Notes: generated from the sequence alone by a model not told the origin. A stretch of DNA of 28,095 nt from Aureobasidium sp. EXF-3400 (GCA_024195585.1 SWBL01000486.1:1-28095); one strand, 5' to 3'. Shown: positions 10,610-20,451, counted from the first letter of the stretch. A program made the numbers and translations.

Positions 10610-10914
10610 TGGAGCAGTGGAAGTTTGTATGCTTGCCAATCATCTAGATCAACACCAAGTCCATCAGAGCATTGATTTCAGGAACCAGCCATGGCCAGGC
10701 CTTCGAGAACGATTAGTCCTTGAAAAGATCAGACGAGAGAAGTCGTGGTCTAGCGGGCGCCCAGGTCCTTGCACGCAGAAAGAGATTCAAGGAACTCTCG
10801 GCTTCCCACACCTATCAAGCATACGTGTTGACAAGTCTGGGCGCGACTTATCCTGTAGTTTCATCTCACACATCTCCGGTCACATGTACCTCAAACGCCG
10901 AAGAGGCTGAGCAG
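10610..10914. other. Spacer, nothing recognised
   Basis: 3' flank of the hypothetical gene and of the convergent ATP-grasp relic. Short open frames on the plus strand show no family signature. Confidence 0.4.
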
Positions 10915-11876
10915 TGAGCACAACTCAACATGTCCCTCAGTAACCAAGGATAATCCCAATCCATCTGTGCAGCAGCAATAGCTGTCGAACTAGCCTGATC
11001 ATCTCGTCCAGGGCGACCAGGATTGCGGCGACTTGCTCACGTTTGGCGATGTTGGGTCGGTGCCTGGGTGGTGTATTGATTAGGTGTTATGGCGCAAGAG
11101 TTTGCGCTCACGACGACGATGTCGTCGTAGGAGACTACTTCATTTGCCATCTGACGGAGGTATGATTGTAACAGTGCTTCCTCTTTAGCGAGGTAGTCCC
11201 GAGGATTATAGCCGGAAGAGCCTAGACATAATAACGCAGCTCTTCCAGGGTATGAAAGGCCTTGACATCGTGGCTACTTCGACCCCTGGCTGGTTGTCCA
11301 AGAGTCGGAAAGCGAAGATCGAGCAACTCGAGACGTGCGTCGACATCTTCATCATCATCTTCGAGCAGCCAACCACGAGACAGAACAAATCGGCCAGACT
11401 TGCGCAACATGTCATTGGTATAATGCTTGTCATCATGCGACTCCACCATGCATGTTGGATGCCCGACAACCCTGACTTTGTCCTAAACTTGTCCAACTCT
11501 TTCCGATCTTTGAAGAGGATGCGAGGCAAAGACAGTCAAGCTGGCGAAAAGATGAAGTGGCTCCTTTCTGCAGAGCTTCCAGAATGCCTTCTTCCAAGTC
11601 TGGAAAACTCTATCCCACACGTTCTCGGGTGTTGGACGAGTCGATTGGCGTGATGATTTTGAAGCCGTGTTGATCGCTCAGATCGAAGGCAATGTCGGCG
11701 TATCCATCCTGGTAGCCTGCGGGACGTCATGATATTGTTGAGGATATTTTGCGCAGGGATGTCATACCTCCAGGCTTCATGGGTTTGCGGACACCGTTGA
11801 CGATGGGAGAGTCGATTGCTTGGTGGAGTAGAGCGACGCGAGCCGTATGGAAACTGCTGTTTGGTAGTTGTGACAT
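10915..11876 (-). pseudogene. ATP-grasp ligase-like protein relic
   Basis: Minus strand, ATG at 11876: MSQLPNSSFHTARVALLHQA, then NGVRKPMKPGG. A well-formed intron (11767-11717, GTATGA...CGCAG) joins it to YQDGYADIAFDLSDQHGFKI and ITPIDSSNTR, then SFPDLEEGILEALQKGAT. A shifted frame gives KVRVVGHPTCMVESHDDKHY and FPTLGQPARGRSSHDVKAFH. The latter is the ATP-grasp nucleotide loop, where the usual GKPIRGRGSHGV Lys reads Gln. Then VVSYDDIVVSANSCAIT and, near 11024-10985, NPGRPGRDDQASSTAIAA, the family's C-terminal block. Breaks: TAG in place of an expected Trp/Cys region (complement of 11610-11612), several shifts, and about 70 nt where a longer stretch including the acidic metal-binding part is expected. 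Intact members are D-Ala-D-Ala-ligase-like carboxylate-amine ligases of mostly unknown substrate in fungi. The family assignment rests on remembered motifs. Confidence 0.65.
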
Positions 11877-12318
11877 GAATCTGCTTCTTGATATCCGCCT
11901 TACAAGCAAAGCCATGTGACATGCATGGAATGTTCATACTACCTATTGGCATCGATGGGAGTCATCATTGCTGTGAAAGCAGAGGATTTCCAGCGCGGAG
12001 TCCTGGTGCCGTCAGGAGCTACGCGACCTTTGTTTGCCGTCGGTCTTCACCTGCCTAGTATCATTCAAGCATGTCGCATCTAGCGCTATGAGTGCAACTC
12101 CCAGTCTTGAATGCGACCGCGCTGCGCACGGGTATGGATGTCAGTTGAACTGTTGTCAGTTGGGCGACGAAAATGTCCGAAAGGGACGGCCTGTTCCGTG
12201 ACGACACCACGATGGTCCGTGTCACGTCCACAACTTCACCTCTCAACAACAATCAAAGCATGAAGAAAAGACCAAAGAAAATTGTATGTCGACTATTGAC
12301 AAAAGAAATGTATTGATA
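11877..12318. other. Spacer, nothing recognised
   Basis: 5' flank of the ATP-grasp relic up to the left end of the pogo-like element. No supported gene. Confidence 0.4.
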
Positions 12319-12846
12319 TGCTGAGTTACCCCAAAGCTGCGCAGCTCTGAGGCCTCGATGAATTCAGCTGTATATACATCAAAAGACGTCGATCTGCCAC
12401 TCGAACTGGACCAGTTCAATGCTCTGCTCTGCGAGCTTACATGTAGCAGCAGATGCGTCGTATCTGACTTGACGTGCTGCCTCCTGTGCCTCTTGTGTTA
12501 CAAGGGCCTCCATTGCTTGTATGACATTTTGTACAGTAGTAAATTTGGGTTTTGGATCAACTGGGACCCTCTTCCGCCTCTTGATAGCTAGTCCTTCAAC
12601 ATGGGACTCGAGTTGAGCGTTGCGGTGCTGTAAAGCGACCTATTTTGCGTTAAGATGGTCAATTGCATGGCCAGCCTTGTGTAGAGCTTGATACAGTGCC
12701 TCTGTTTCTCGCCCTGTTTTTTGCGAACCGATTGAGTAGTTCGGTGTATATGTTGAGAGTTGAGTTGGAAGTGGTTGTGCTGATGGAGCACGAATTCGCG
12801 AAACGCGCAGCTTTGGAGGGTGCGCAGCTTTGGGGTTAACTCAGCT
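12319..12846 (-). mobile_element. Short pogo-like element (internally deleted, MITE-sized)
   Basis: Ends are inverted copies: left 12319-12343 begins TGCTGAGTTACCCCAAAGCT, and the right end (complement of 12821-12846) begins AGCTGAGTTAACCCCAAAGC. They differ by one inserted A and the first base. Both ends are bordered by TA (12317-12318 and 12847-12848), the target used by Tc1/mariner/pogo elements. A second GCGCAGCTTTGG copy lies just inside the right end. The minus-strand interior (about 12790-12379) reads ETEALYQALHKAGHAIDHLN, HRNAQLESHVEGLAIKRRKR and VDPKPKFTTVQNVIQAMEAL, then ends in a normal TGA. This resembles the coiled C-terminal tail of fungal Fot1/pogo transposases, with one TAG inside. 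At 528 bp the DNA-binding and DDE domains are missing, so it is non-autonomous. Confidence 0.7.
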
Positions 12847-13467
12847 TAGATGCTCTGAGTAGCCATCACACTTGCCCTTTTGCAGACCCCCTCGATTCGC
12901 GTTGCTGCTGGCGGGGTCCGGTTATAACTAGAACAATGCTGTTTTTGCTCGATCAAGACGACGCCACATGGTTGGCGCTGTGACTACAGAGCTCAGCTGG
13001 TGGGTCCGAGGATTCTGTGGTCCGCAAGAACTCATCAACACTTGCCTCTCTCATCGAACCTTTCTCACGATAGCTAGTCTGCCTGCCATGAGAAGGCCGT
13101 TGCAGGTGGCGTGCAATATGTGCCCTCCAGGTCTATCTACGCTAGTGGCATCTCCGACTTCCCGGGCGCAACGCTACTCACTTACTTACCAATCAGGAAC
13201 TTTCGTAGCTGCACGGCACACGCCCGGCTACGCGGCAATTCGGGAAGTCTGTGGGAGGTGAATCGAGAGAACCACAATAAGGCCTATGAGTACACTCCAC
13301 AGCGCAGCCCGGTATAAGTTGATGATCCTGTCTTTCAGGGCCCAAGATTTCGAGGCTCGATCTCACTCGATCACTCTCTCCTATCAACGACCCACAAGCA
13401 AAACACTCGTAACCACGAATCAGCACTATCTCGTCGCTATCTGTTTCGTGCTTGGAGGCATCAAACC
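12847..13467. other. Spacer and 5' flank of the 13468 regulator relic
   Basis: No supported gene. Overlapping short frames on both strands show no family signature. Confidence 0.4.
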
Positions 13468-14129
13468 ATGGGTACCTTACCGCTAGCCAAATCCAGACGG
13501 CAGCTCTGTAAAGCTGCGTGCACAAGTTGCCAGAATCGCAAAATCAAGGTACGTTTACTTCAAGAAACCCCCCCTTTTTCTCTGACTGAAGATAAACATC
13601 GTCTCTGTTCAGTGCAATGGTGGGCGCCCTACATGCGCGCCATGCCAAAAAAAAAAGAGGGGACGAATGCACGTACGATTCTGGGGCAGGAATGACAAGA
13701 TCCGCAGTTCACACCCATCGGAGCAGAGAGCTGTTAGCACAAAACGCCGGCTACGAAACAATCTTCACCACGATCTTATCCGCGCCGGAATCTGAAGCTA
13801 TCGATCACCTTCATCGTCTCAGAAACCACGCCGCTGTGAATGAATATGCTGAAATGCTTCGAAAAGACATATCAACTACGACGAGACGCTGTTGGACAGA
13901 TGTCCCGAGATACATGCGTGACGATACGCCTCCTCGGATTTCCCATACAGCAGCATCGGTTCAAGCCCCAGGATTACCGATTGGCGGAATGCTTGCACAT
14001 ATAGATCCTTTGCTAGAAGCAGACTACAGATTTACGACTCAGCCGCCACCGACATTGACCGATCCAATACCGAACCCGCAATCGTCACTCGAATCTCCAA
14101 ATATATATCATCCGCCCCTTTCTATGTGA
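13468..14129 (+). pseudogene. Zn2Cys6 transcription factor relic, frameshifted in the zinc cluster
   Basis: Exon 1 (13468-13548) reads MGTLPLAKSRRQLCKAACTS and ends CQNRKIK. A 64-bp intron (13549-13612, GTACGT...TTCAG) joins it to CNGGRPTCAPCQ. An A10 tract (13647-13656) follows, after which the meaningful frame is shifted: KKKRGDECTYDSGAGMTR, then PESEAIDHLHRLRNHAAV. Across the shift the cluster is C-x2-C-x6-C-x6-C-x2-C-x8-C if the tract were two bases longer, so slippage is the likely break. The text after the cluster matches the usual linker of fungal regulators. The frame ends at 14127-14129 (TGA in an ATGTGAGTG context, which could also be a donor), and no fungal-specific middle domain follows. 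It is a truncated gene, or an intact start misread at the homopolymer. Confidence 0.7.
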
Positions 14130-14404
14130 GTGGCATCCTCTCAGATCTGACTTCCTATTCCTCCCCTCCCCTCACCGCTTTGTCTCTGTTCGTTCCTTTC
14201 TTGACATCGGACCTTGACATGTGTGAACATGCGAGAAACTCCACTACAGTTGCCAGAGGATATACTCGAGTTGCAAGCAAAGCACCAGACACTGTTACTT
14301 AGAGGAGATGCAAATATAAGCCTTAGTGCTTACAAAACACCTAGGGCTGAAATCTGGCCGTTCTTGGAGCCTACACTCAACAATAATGCTTTCTAGCCAG
14401 ATAT

Positions 14405-14830
14405 TATGGCTGAGGACGACGCACAGGACCTGAAGACTGCTTCTGTGCATTGTAATAAGCAGTTGGCCTGTTTTGTCCTGGTCCCGTGTCACGGCACGAC
14501 TGTGGGCATATCCCTATGCCGATAGGGCGCCAACAATCTGGTAGGCATAAGGTTACAGGCCACGCCGAGTGCAAGAATGTACGTGTTATGGTCTGGGTAG
14601 CCGTTTCAACAGCTGGATTGAGCGATCCACTAGTTACGGGGTGTGACAAATCAGCTCCAAAGCAGGGGTATACTTCAAGAGGCTATAACAAGTCCTTTGA
14701 GCATGGTTCATTGCCTATACTCCAAGCAAACAATATCTTTCACCAAGACAGTGCTCGAATCACGCCTTAGAACTTGCTAAGGCACGCTTTGCGAAGCATG
14801 GCATGCATGTCCTTAGATACACAGCTAACA
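14405..14830 (+). mobile_element. Tc1/mariner-like transposase fragment, DDE C-terminal part
   Basis: The frame reads CKNVRVMVWVAVSTAGLSDP, GYTSRGYNKSFEHGSLPILQ and NNIFHQDSARI. This is the DDE_3-type order: beta strand 'VMVW', the loop, then the second catalytic Asp in 'F-x-QD-(N/S)-A-x-I'. Past a TAG and a shift, ELAKARFAKHGMHVLRYTAN continues the domain up to where the SPDLNPIE block should be; that block is missing. The first Asp region upstream is unreadable. It follows directly after a 48-codon frame of unknown origin (14253-14396). It runs head-on into the glycosyltransferase relic, so it may have inserted at that gene's 3' end. Confidence 0.65.
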
Positions 14831-14914
14831 TGATGATCTTCCTTTTCAATACCCTCTTCGCCAAACGCTGGCTCGTCATTACCTGGCTGTGCTCTATATA
14901 AGTGACATCTTCCA

Positions 14915-15700
14915 GTCAATCTGACGTGTCTGTTACGATCATGAACACACTCATATCGCATACCAAAAGACGAGGAAGAGGAACACGACTTGAAAGAAGT
15001 AGGAAAGAGCCCCCATGCGAAGAAGTCGGTTGCATTGCTTCTTGCTCGGCGAGGGTGAGTCCAATGTCTCTGTAGCAGATGGGGTATGACATTGTGAAGG
15101 TGAGCATGCTGACTGTCCAAGAGTGGTCGCGGGTGAAGAAGACGCCTGCGTTGAAGCCATTCCAGTCTTTGTTACCAACATCATGGATTTGTGGGAGGTC
15201 GGGCGGTGGTAGGAAGATGGATAATGGGATGTTCGGGTTGAGAATCAGTCCGTCTGCATCAGCCCACCTGTTATTGTGCAAATTAGCTTCCTGATCCGAT
15301 ATGCATATAGAGAGGCGGTTGCAACATACATGATCAACTCCGTGCATGTATCTACCGGCTTTCGCATCTCCGTTCCGACCAGATTGGATAATCGTATGAA
15401 ATTATGTCCACATGCCGCTACTGTCACCTTTTCCCAAGATGGCAGTTCAATATCCCCAGCGCTGCGCTTGACACATGTGTGTTGAATTGCTCGGTTGTAG
15501 GTCGGAGACGTCACGCCGAACAGCACCGACGCGGTGATGATGCGGTTGTATAATAACGGTAATGTGGATAGCGTGTTATCGGGTACCAGAGCTGTTGATT
15601 CGGGTCGACCAGAATAGAAGCGGGAGGAAGTTGCGAAGATTTCACCAAGGCCAGACGGGGGATGAGTACGTGACGCGAGTTGAGAGGTTGTGCGGCTGTA
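14915..15700 (-). pseudogene. GT34 (GMA12/MNN10-type) glycosyltransferase relic
   Basis: Minus strand. Exon 1 carries NRIITASVLFGVTSPTYNRA, then a second frame gives AQRWGY*TAILGKGDSSGMW. It returns to the first frame at LVGTEMRKPVDTCTELIM. A clean intron (15329-15268, GTATGT...AACAG) splices this to WADADGLILNPNIPLSIFLP. The DxD motif (DAD) that binds nucleotide-sugar and metal is intact, and GNKDWNGFNAGVFFTRDHSW, the acceptor-side block, follows, then LTLAEQEAM. At least two shifts and two in-frame stops (after RWGY and MWT) kill exon 1, and the sequence after EQEAM is not recognisable. Intact members are Golgi type II membrane galactosyl- or mannosyltransferases acting on surface glycans. 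An N-terminal anchor is not visible. The family call is firm on the DxD block; the donor sugar is unknown. Confidence 0.7.
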
Positions 15701-15749
15701 TTTTTTCTTGCTTGTGAGCCGCCAGGAATGTTGAGAAGAAGTGCACAAG

Positions 15750-17170
15750 AGGAATGTCAGAATTCAGGCAGCGGAGAGCAGTACAAATGTCAAAAGGGAC
15801 AAACTAACACTTGGTATACACTGCTTGGGCATAGAACATGATACCTGCAAGCCTCCCATGATGTTGCAGATGCTTTGCCTCGAACAAAGGCAAGTCATCT
15901 TATTCCGACAAGTTCGACAGCTAGTCAGAAGATTACTCTTGAGAATCGTGACTGTCTTTCTTCTCTGACAGTTGCTCGTCGTGTAAGGTCATGGTCTTGT
16001 TACTTTGTTACTAGGCTGGAAGTGCAATTCTTGTGTGTTAGAGGATAAAGAGACGACAGGAAATTAGGACACAGCGACGACCTACCATTCGTCTTGATAA
16101 AAGGCACGAAAAGCGTGCCCCTCAGGACGCATGTTCAGCTAGCCTGTTAAACCAAGAGGTTTAGCTGTTAAAGTTGACAACGCCGCATCCCTCATCCAGG
16201 ATGGCGCGGAGAGGGAAGAAACATGAGGGCGCGCGAAAGTAGCGGCCCGGAAAAGACGTGAGTGGCGGATGCGAGTTGCAAATTGCAGCCCTTCCCTGGA
16301 AAACACTCAGCTCGACGCTGTTAATACTCTCGAGGATACACGAGGCGGCGAGGTGGCCAGAATCTTTCGCCTACCCATAGCCAAAGGCTGTATTCCTTTT
16401 CAGGTCCGTATCTCGGATTCAGAACAGGTGTTCTGCAGCGACCTGCAGCGACCATTGAAACATTGCTATCAGCGCTTCATGTTCCCATCTGCCCATGGCA
16501 TCCGTTCGTGTTGGCTAAAGATTTACGCAGGATTTCTCTGCTCTAGGGCATTGACATACAAAAAAGCACACACCACCGTTTGGATCCTTCCAATGATCTG
16601 ATCTGCCCTCGAAGTTGCGTCAACAGTCGGTCTAAGTATTGGCGCACTACTGGCAAGTTGTGCTGTCCGTAAGGCAACGTCGACGCCCCCACGTTTCTGC
16701 CCTTACAGCCATTGTATAGTACGAGATGCCTTCTCATCCAGAGATAAGAGAAGCACCCGTTTGTTCTGCGACCTTTCAAATCGTCAAGGTGAACTTAATG
16801 CGACCGGCATGGGACGGGAACAGCTTACACTCGAGAACACAGCATTTGCGGTTGAGGCGGTATGGAAGTCTGCTGCCCGTCACTCTCGTCGTCGGTGATA
16901 CCTATAATCTACAGGCCTATCAAATCACGGATGTGTTTTGACCTGCTCTGCGTGACGGCGGACTCTTGTTTCTGGTCGGCAAAAGAGCTGTCATCACTAC
17001 GAATCCTGAACCCCATTCGAGACCGACCGTTGTCGATATTCATTCTACTAGTCTCTTCCGCGAATTCTTGTGCAACGTCATCGTTTGTCGCATTTATTTT
17101 TATTGAAACAATTTTCGTGGTTATTTTCGCGACAACAATCATTTCCTTTGGAAGACTGCAAGTTCCAGCG
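15750..17170. other. Spacer and promoter side of the RGS-LOV gene
   Basis: About 1.4 kb without a supported gene. The open frame of the next gene extends upstream to 16862 without a stop. That extension is hydrophobic (FIETIFVVIFATTIISFG) and I regard it as 5' leader, though a longer N-terminus with a membrane segment cannot be excluded. Confidence 0.45.
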
Positions 17171-18822
17171 ATGCAGATGCCACACTCAGATTCCTATGGA
17201 CAAAGCACCATGGGACTGTCGCCGACGAGCTCAGCACCCCGCAGCGGTATGGCCGACTTCTTCGCCCCAGATGTCTTCCGAGCTGTCTTGAGTGATCCTG
17301 CCACTGCCATCCGGCTCAGATCTTTCTGCGAAGCCAATGCCTGTGGCGAAAACATTGTCTTCTTAGAGAAGGTATGTTTAAAAGGTCTAATTCAGCCGTC
17401 AAAGACACCAACCACAAGCCCAGATTGAGCAATATAGCCAGCTTCTGGCCCAAGCACAAGAGCTGCTATTCGATATCCACGCTACCTACACTTCTCCTGA
17501 TGCAACCGATCCCGTCAACATAACGGAGACCATCTCAAGGGATTTGACTTCCGCCATCAACACTGCTACTAGTGTCACGTTCTATGCGATGCAGGATATA
17601 TTTGCCCATGCCCGGGAACATGTAGAGGGTTTGATTCACGATGATATCTATCCCCGATTCGTGACACACCAATTGATGGCAAGCGCGACGATGGCGTTGG
17701 CTCATGACCGGAAGACATACCAAAGACTCGGTGACTGCTTCTGTCTTACAGATCCCAAGTAGGGCATTCCTCATCGGGTACCCCGGCCTACGTTGACATA
17801 AGACAGGGTTGCGGATAACGCAATACTGTACGCTTCTGATGGTTTTCTAGATGTCACAGGCTACAGTCGCCGCGATATCATCCCACGTAATTGTCGCTTT
17901 CTGCAGGGCGCAAAAACCGACCGTACGTCCGTAATTCATCTGAAGTCTGCTATAGACAATGGCCAGGAGAGCGTTACACTGCTTCTCAATTATCGCAAGG
18001 ACGGCACTCCGTTTTGGAACCTACTGTACGTCGCTCCGCTTCGTGATGAGGCTGGAAACATAATTTTCTTCCTTGGTGGTCAAATTGACTGTTCAACAAC
18101 TATTCATGGCAAACCCGACGTAATGAAAATCCTGGAGCTAGATGACAGGAAAGTTTTCCAGGCACACCGCGGCGATTTGGCAGTGAACGATACGTTGAAC
18201 TCAACTGCCACATCACCAAGAGAGCAATTGAAAAGGCATCGTCACATATTCAAGTCAACATCGTGCTTACCTACAGATGTCAGACAAGGACCAGGCATGG
18301 AAAATGACCTGATTGGATGGCTTGGGGGTATGAACCTCGAGACACAGATGCAGATGTTCCGGACGGCGTATTCCAAGGTAGCTCTTTCGTTCCACACACA
18401 CGCGCGGTGTCAAGTTTCTGACATGTGTACAGTACGTTGTGCTCAAGATCAAGGACCGTGCAGGCTTTAGTATTGCGCATTACTCGACTTCCGCGGGCGA
18501 CTTACTACGTCTGAGTCGGACGCAGGGGACAACCGAGCGGATCGTGAATGAAGACATCTTCAAAGTTCTCGCCGAACGTTCACCTTCATCATCCTCTGTC
18601 ATGAGATCGTACAAGAAGGCAGTGACAGATTTCTTGGCTCAAGGAAAAGCGGTGAGTTTGGACATAAAGGTGGTAATCGAAGAAAAGGCCCGGAGCGTGA
18701 TGCCGACATGGCCCGTAGTCAAGACAGAAGAACGGTTGATCAGTCACTGGACACCTTGTAAGGACGAAGAAGGCCGGGCGAAGTATGTCGTGCTTATCCT
18801 TGCGGAAGAGAGAGACTTGTAA
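17171..18822 (+). CDS. RGS-LOV blue-light sensor protein, intact, four exons
   Basis: Proposed exons are 17171-17371, 17424-17758, 17807-18377 and 18433-18822 (498 aa, phases match; introns 48-55 bp). Residues about 30-165 form an all-helical RGS-type region (FFAPDVFRAVLSDPATAIRL, DDIYPRFVTHQLMASATMAL). A complete LOV domain lies at about 170-275: PRNCRFLQG with photoreactive C208 plus N207, R209 and Q212; NYRKDGTPFWNLL with N240 and N250; and FFLGGQID with Q271, the flavin-switch glutamine. A C-terminal PAS-like part (about 370-498; YVVLKIKDRAGFSIAHYSTS, ISHWTPCKDEEGRAKYVVLI) ends the protein. Known fungal RGS-LOV proteins bind FMN, form a cysteinyl adduct in blue light and can move to membranes; coupling to G-protein signalling is inferred from the RGS part. 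The start at 17171 is chosen as the first ATG near the conserved region; a second is at 17177. Confidence 0.9.
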
Positions 18823-19194
18823 ATCTCTTTGACGCCTGCTAGATGAGCAAGATATGTAAACGCGACCGCAGTCCATCTGCAACAGGTAGCCAGATAGTTA
18901 AGTAATCTCGCTAGCTACAGATCCTTGTCAGAACGATTCGGCGCATCATGCTTTCTATTAGGACAGAATCACGGATGAAGATAGAGGACCTCAGCTTGAT
19001 TTTGTTGTTTTAGGGTCGCACAGATTAACGACGAATGCGAAGATCGTTCAAAAGGCCGCTGCGTCTCATCTCATCTGTTGTGCTACGGTCCTAAGTATGA
19101 AATCTAGACCGATCGATAGTAGTCAGATCTTGAGACAATGAAGGAGAGGTTACAACACGTAGAGGCTTTGCATGAGGATGCCTAATTCACTCTC
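18823..19194. other. Spacer, nothing recognised
   Basis: 3' flank of the RGS-LOV gene and 5' side of the laccase relic. No gene, RNA or repeat recognised. Confidence 0.4.
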
Positions 19195-19224
19195 TTGAAC
19201 CACAATTACTCTTATGAACCACCA

Positions 19225-19345
19225 CCACATCCAGCCGATATCCATGGATATTGCGCCAAGACATCCATGGATGTACTGGATGTGGATGTGCCTCCAAGAT
19301 CCATGGATGTGGATGTGACCAACATCCATGGATATCCATCCAGTG
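19225..19345. repeat. Cluster of four ATCCATGGAT palindromes
   Basis: The 10-bp palindrome occurs at 19240-19249, 19263-19272, 19299-19308 and 19324-19333. CCACATCCAG (19225-19234) and its complement CTGGATGTGG (19276-19285) bracket the first two, so 19225-19285 can fold into a hairpin. GGATGTGGATGT repeats fill the spacers. It sits where the N-terminal coding part of the copper oxidase would be expected and is probably an inserted or expanded sequence. Confidence 0.75.
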
Positions 19346-20451
19346 CCATCACTGGTCGTGAAGCAGTTGTGCGTTTTATCAACAACGGCGACCGCGCGAA
19401 TTCACTCCATCTCCATGGGTCTTACAGCAAGTGACCCTGCTGCATCGATCATGTTCATTGCCGGTCACTAATGGAACCGAAAGGTCGAGCTCCCTTAGAT
19501 GGCTGGGCTGAGGATACCACCGAGCCGGGACAGTACAAAGACTATTACTATCTGAACGGTCAACATGCAAGGACCCTTTGGTATCATGATCGTGCGGTCG
19601 ATCACACTGCCGTATGCCATTGCCTCAAGGCTCGCTGGATAATTGTTGACACGCTGGATTATAGGAAACCACATATTACGGCCAAGCAGGATTCTACATC
19701 TTGCATGATCTTGACGAGTTGAAGATTCTAATAATTTTGTGTTTAGGTCGACTTCCAAATCACCAGTCGTGTCGGAGGTCGAGGTCAAGTCATGCCGTAC
19801 GAAGCCGTGTCGTTGAGATATGTGATTTGGCTCAACACAGGACAAACCGTGAGGGTGATCCCGGGATATGCTCCATGGGATGGTATGTGTTACTACAAAT
19901 ACTCACGGTGCGTTGTAGACTTATGCTCACCTTTGCATAGGACTTTACATGTTCCACTGTCACAATCTAATGCACGAGGTATGAGCTGATGACCTGTCAT
20001 GAAAGAGAATTTTGAAGCTTACGCAGTCGCCGAACAGGACCACCAGATGATGGCAGCATTCAACGTCACTGTGCTGGAAGATCTAGGCCACGATGACAAA
20101 ACTCGCTTCATCGACCCCATGGAGCCTCGATATCGAGCCGTATCCTATCCAGCCAACGACTTTGCAACACGCTCGGGCAATTTCTCAACTGTCGAGATAG
20201 ACAAGAAATCAGGCTTCTTTGCAAACCTGGATGCGTATGCCCACGAGGCTGATGCAGATACAGCACTAGTCTCGTATTGGAAGACACATGTTGCAGCAGT
20301 GCCCAATACACTCTCAATCAGCACGAAATCGAGCTCTAAGACCACGACTTCAAGCACGAAGACTACTTCCAAATCTACAAGTTCGAAGACGAGCACGACA
20401 AAAGCAATGACGACTACTGCTTGGTGTTGCGGCTTGACGGTGTCAAGGTGA
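19340..20451 (+). pseudogene. Laccase/CotA-like multicopper oxidase relic with the centre deleted
   Basis: Pieces in order: ITGREAVVRFINNGDRANSL, HLHGSYS (first HxH copper site), APLDGWAEDTTEPGQYKDYY, HARTLWYHDRAVDHTA (usual HDHA reads HDRA). An intron at 19612-19664 leads to ETTYYGQAGFYILHDLDE. The text then jumps, within about 30 bases near 19720-19745, to VDFQITSRVGGRGQVMPYEA and VIPGYAPWDG, which belong near the C-terminus. Several hundred residues of domains 2 and 3 are therefore missing. Two normal introns (19883-19940 and 19979-20037) then assemble GLYMFHCHNLMHE-DHQMMAA, an intact HCHxxxH type 1/type 3 copper site, followed by FNVTVLEDLGHDDKTRFIDP. The tail is Ser/Thr/Lys-rich, ending in GLTVSR. 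The first exon junction after HGSYS is also out of phase. Intact enzymes oxidise phenols or bilirubin-like substrates outside the cell. Confidence 0.8.

Noticed and set aside
14214..14396. Frame LPEDILELQAKHQTLLLRGD as a further exon of the 13468 regulator
   Set aside because: Splicing from the GTGAGT near 14125 to the CTACAG acceptor puts it out of phase, and no regulator domain is visible.
16862..17170. N-terminal extension of the RGS-LOV frame with a hydrophobic segment
   Set aside because: It is upstream of the best ATG, low-complexity and hydrophobic in an untypical way; treated as 5' leader, though transcripts could change this.
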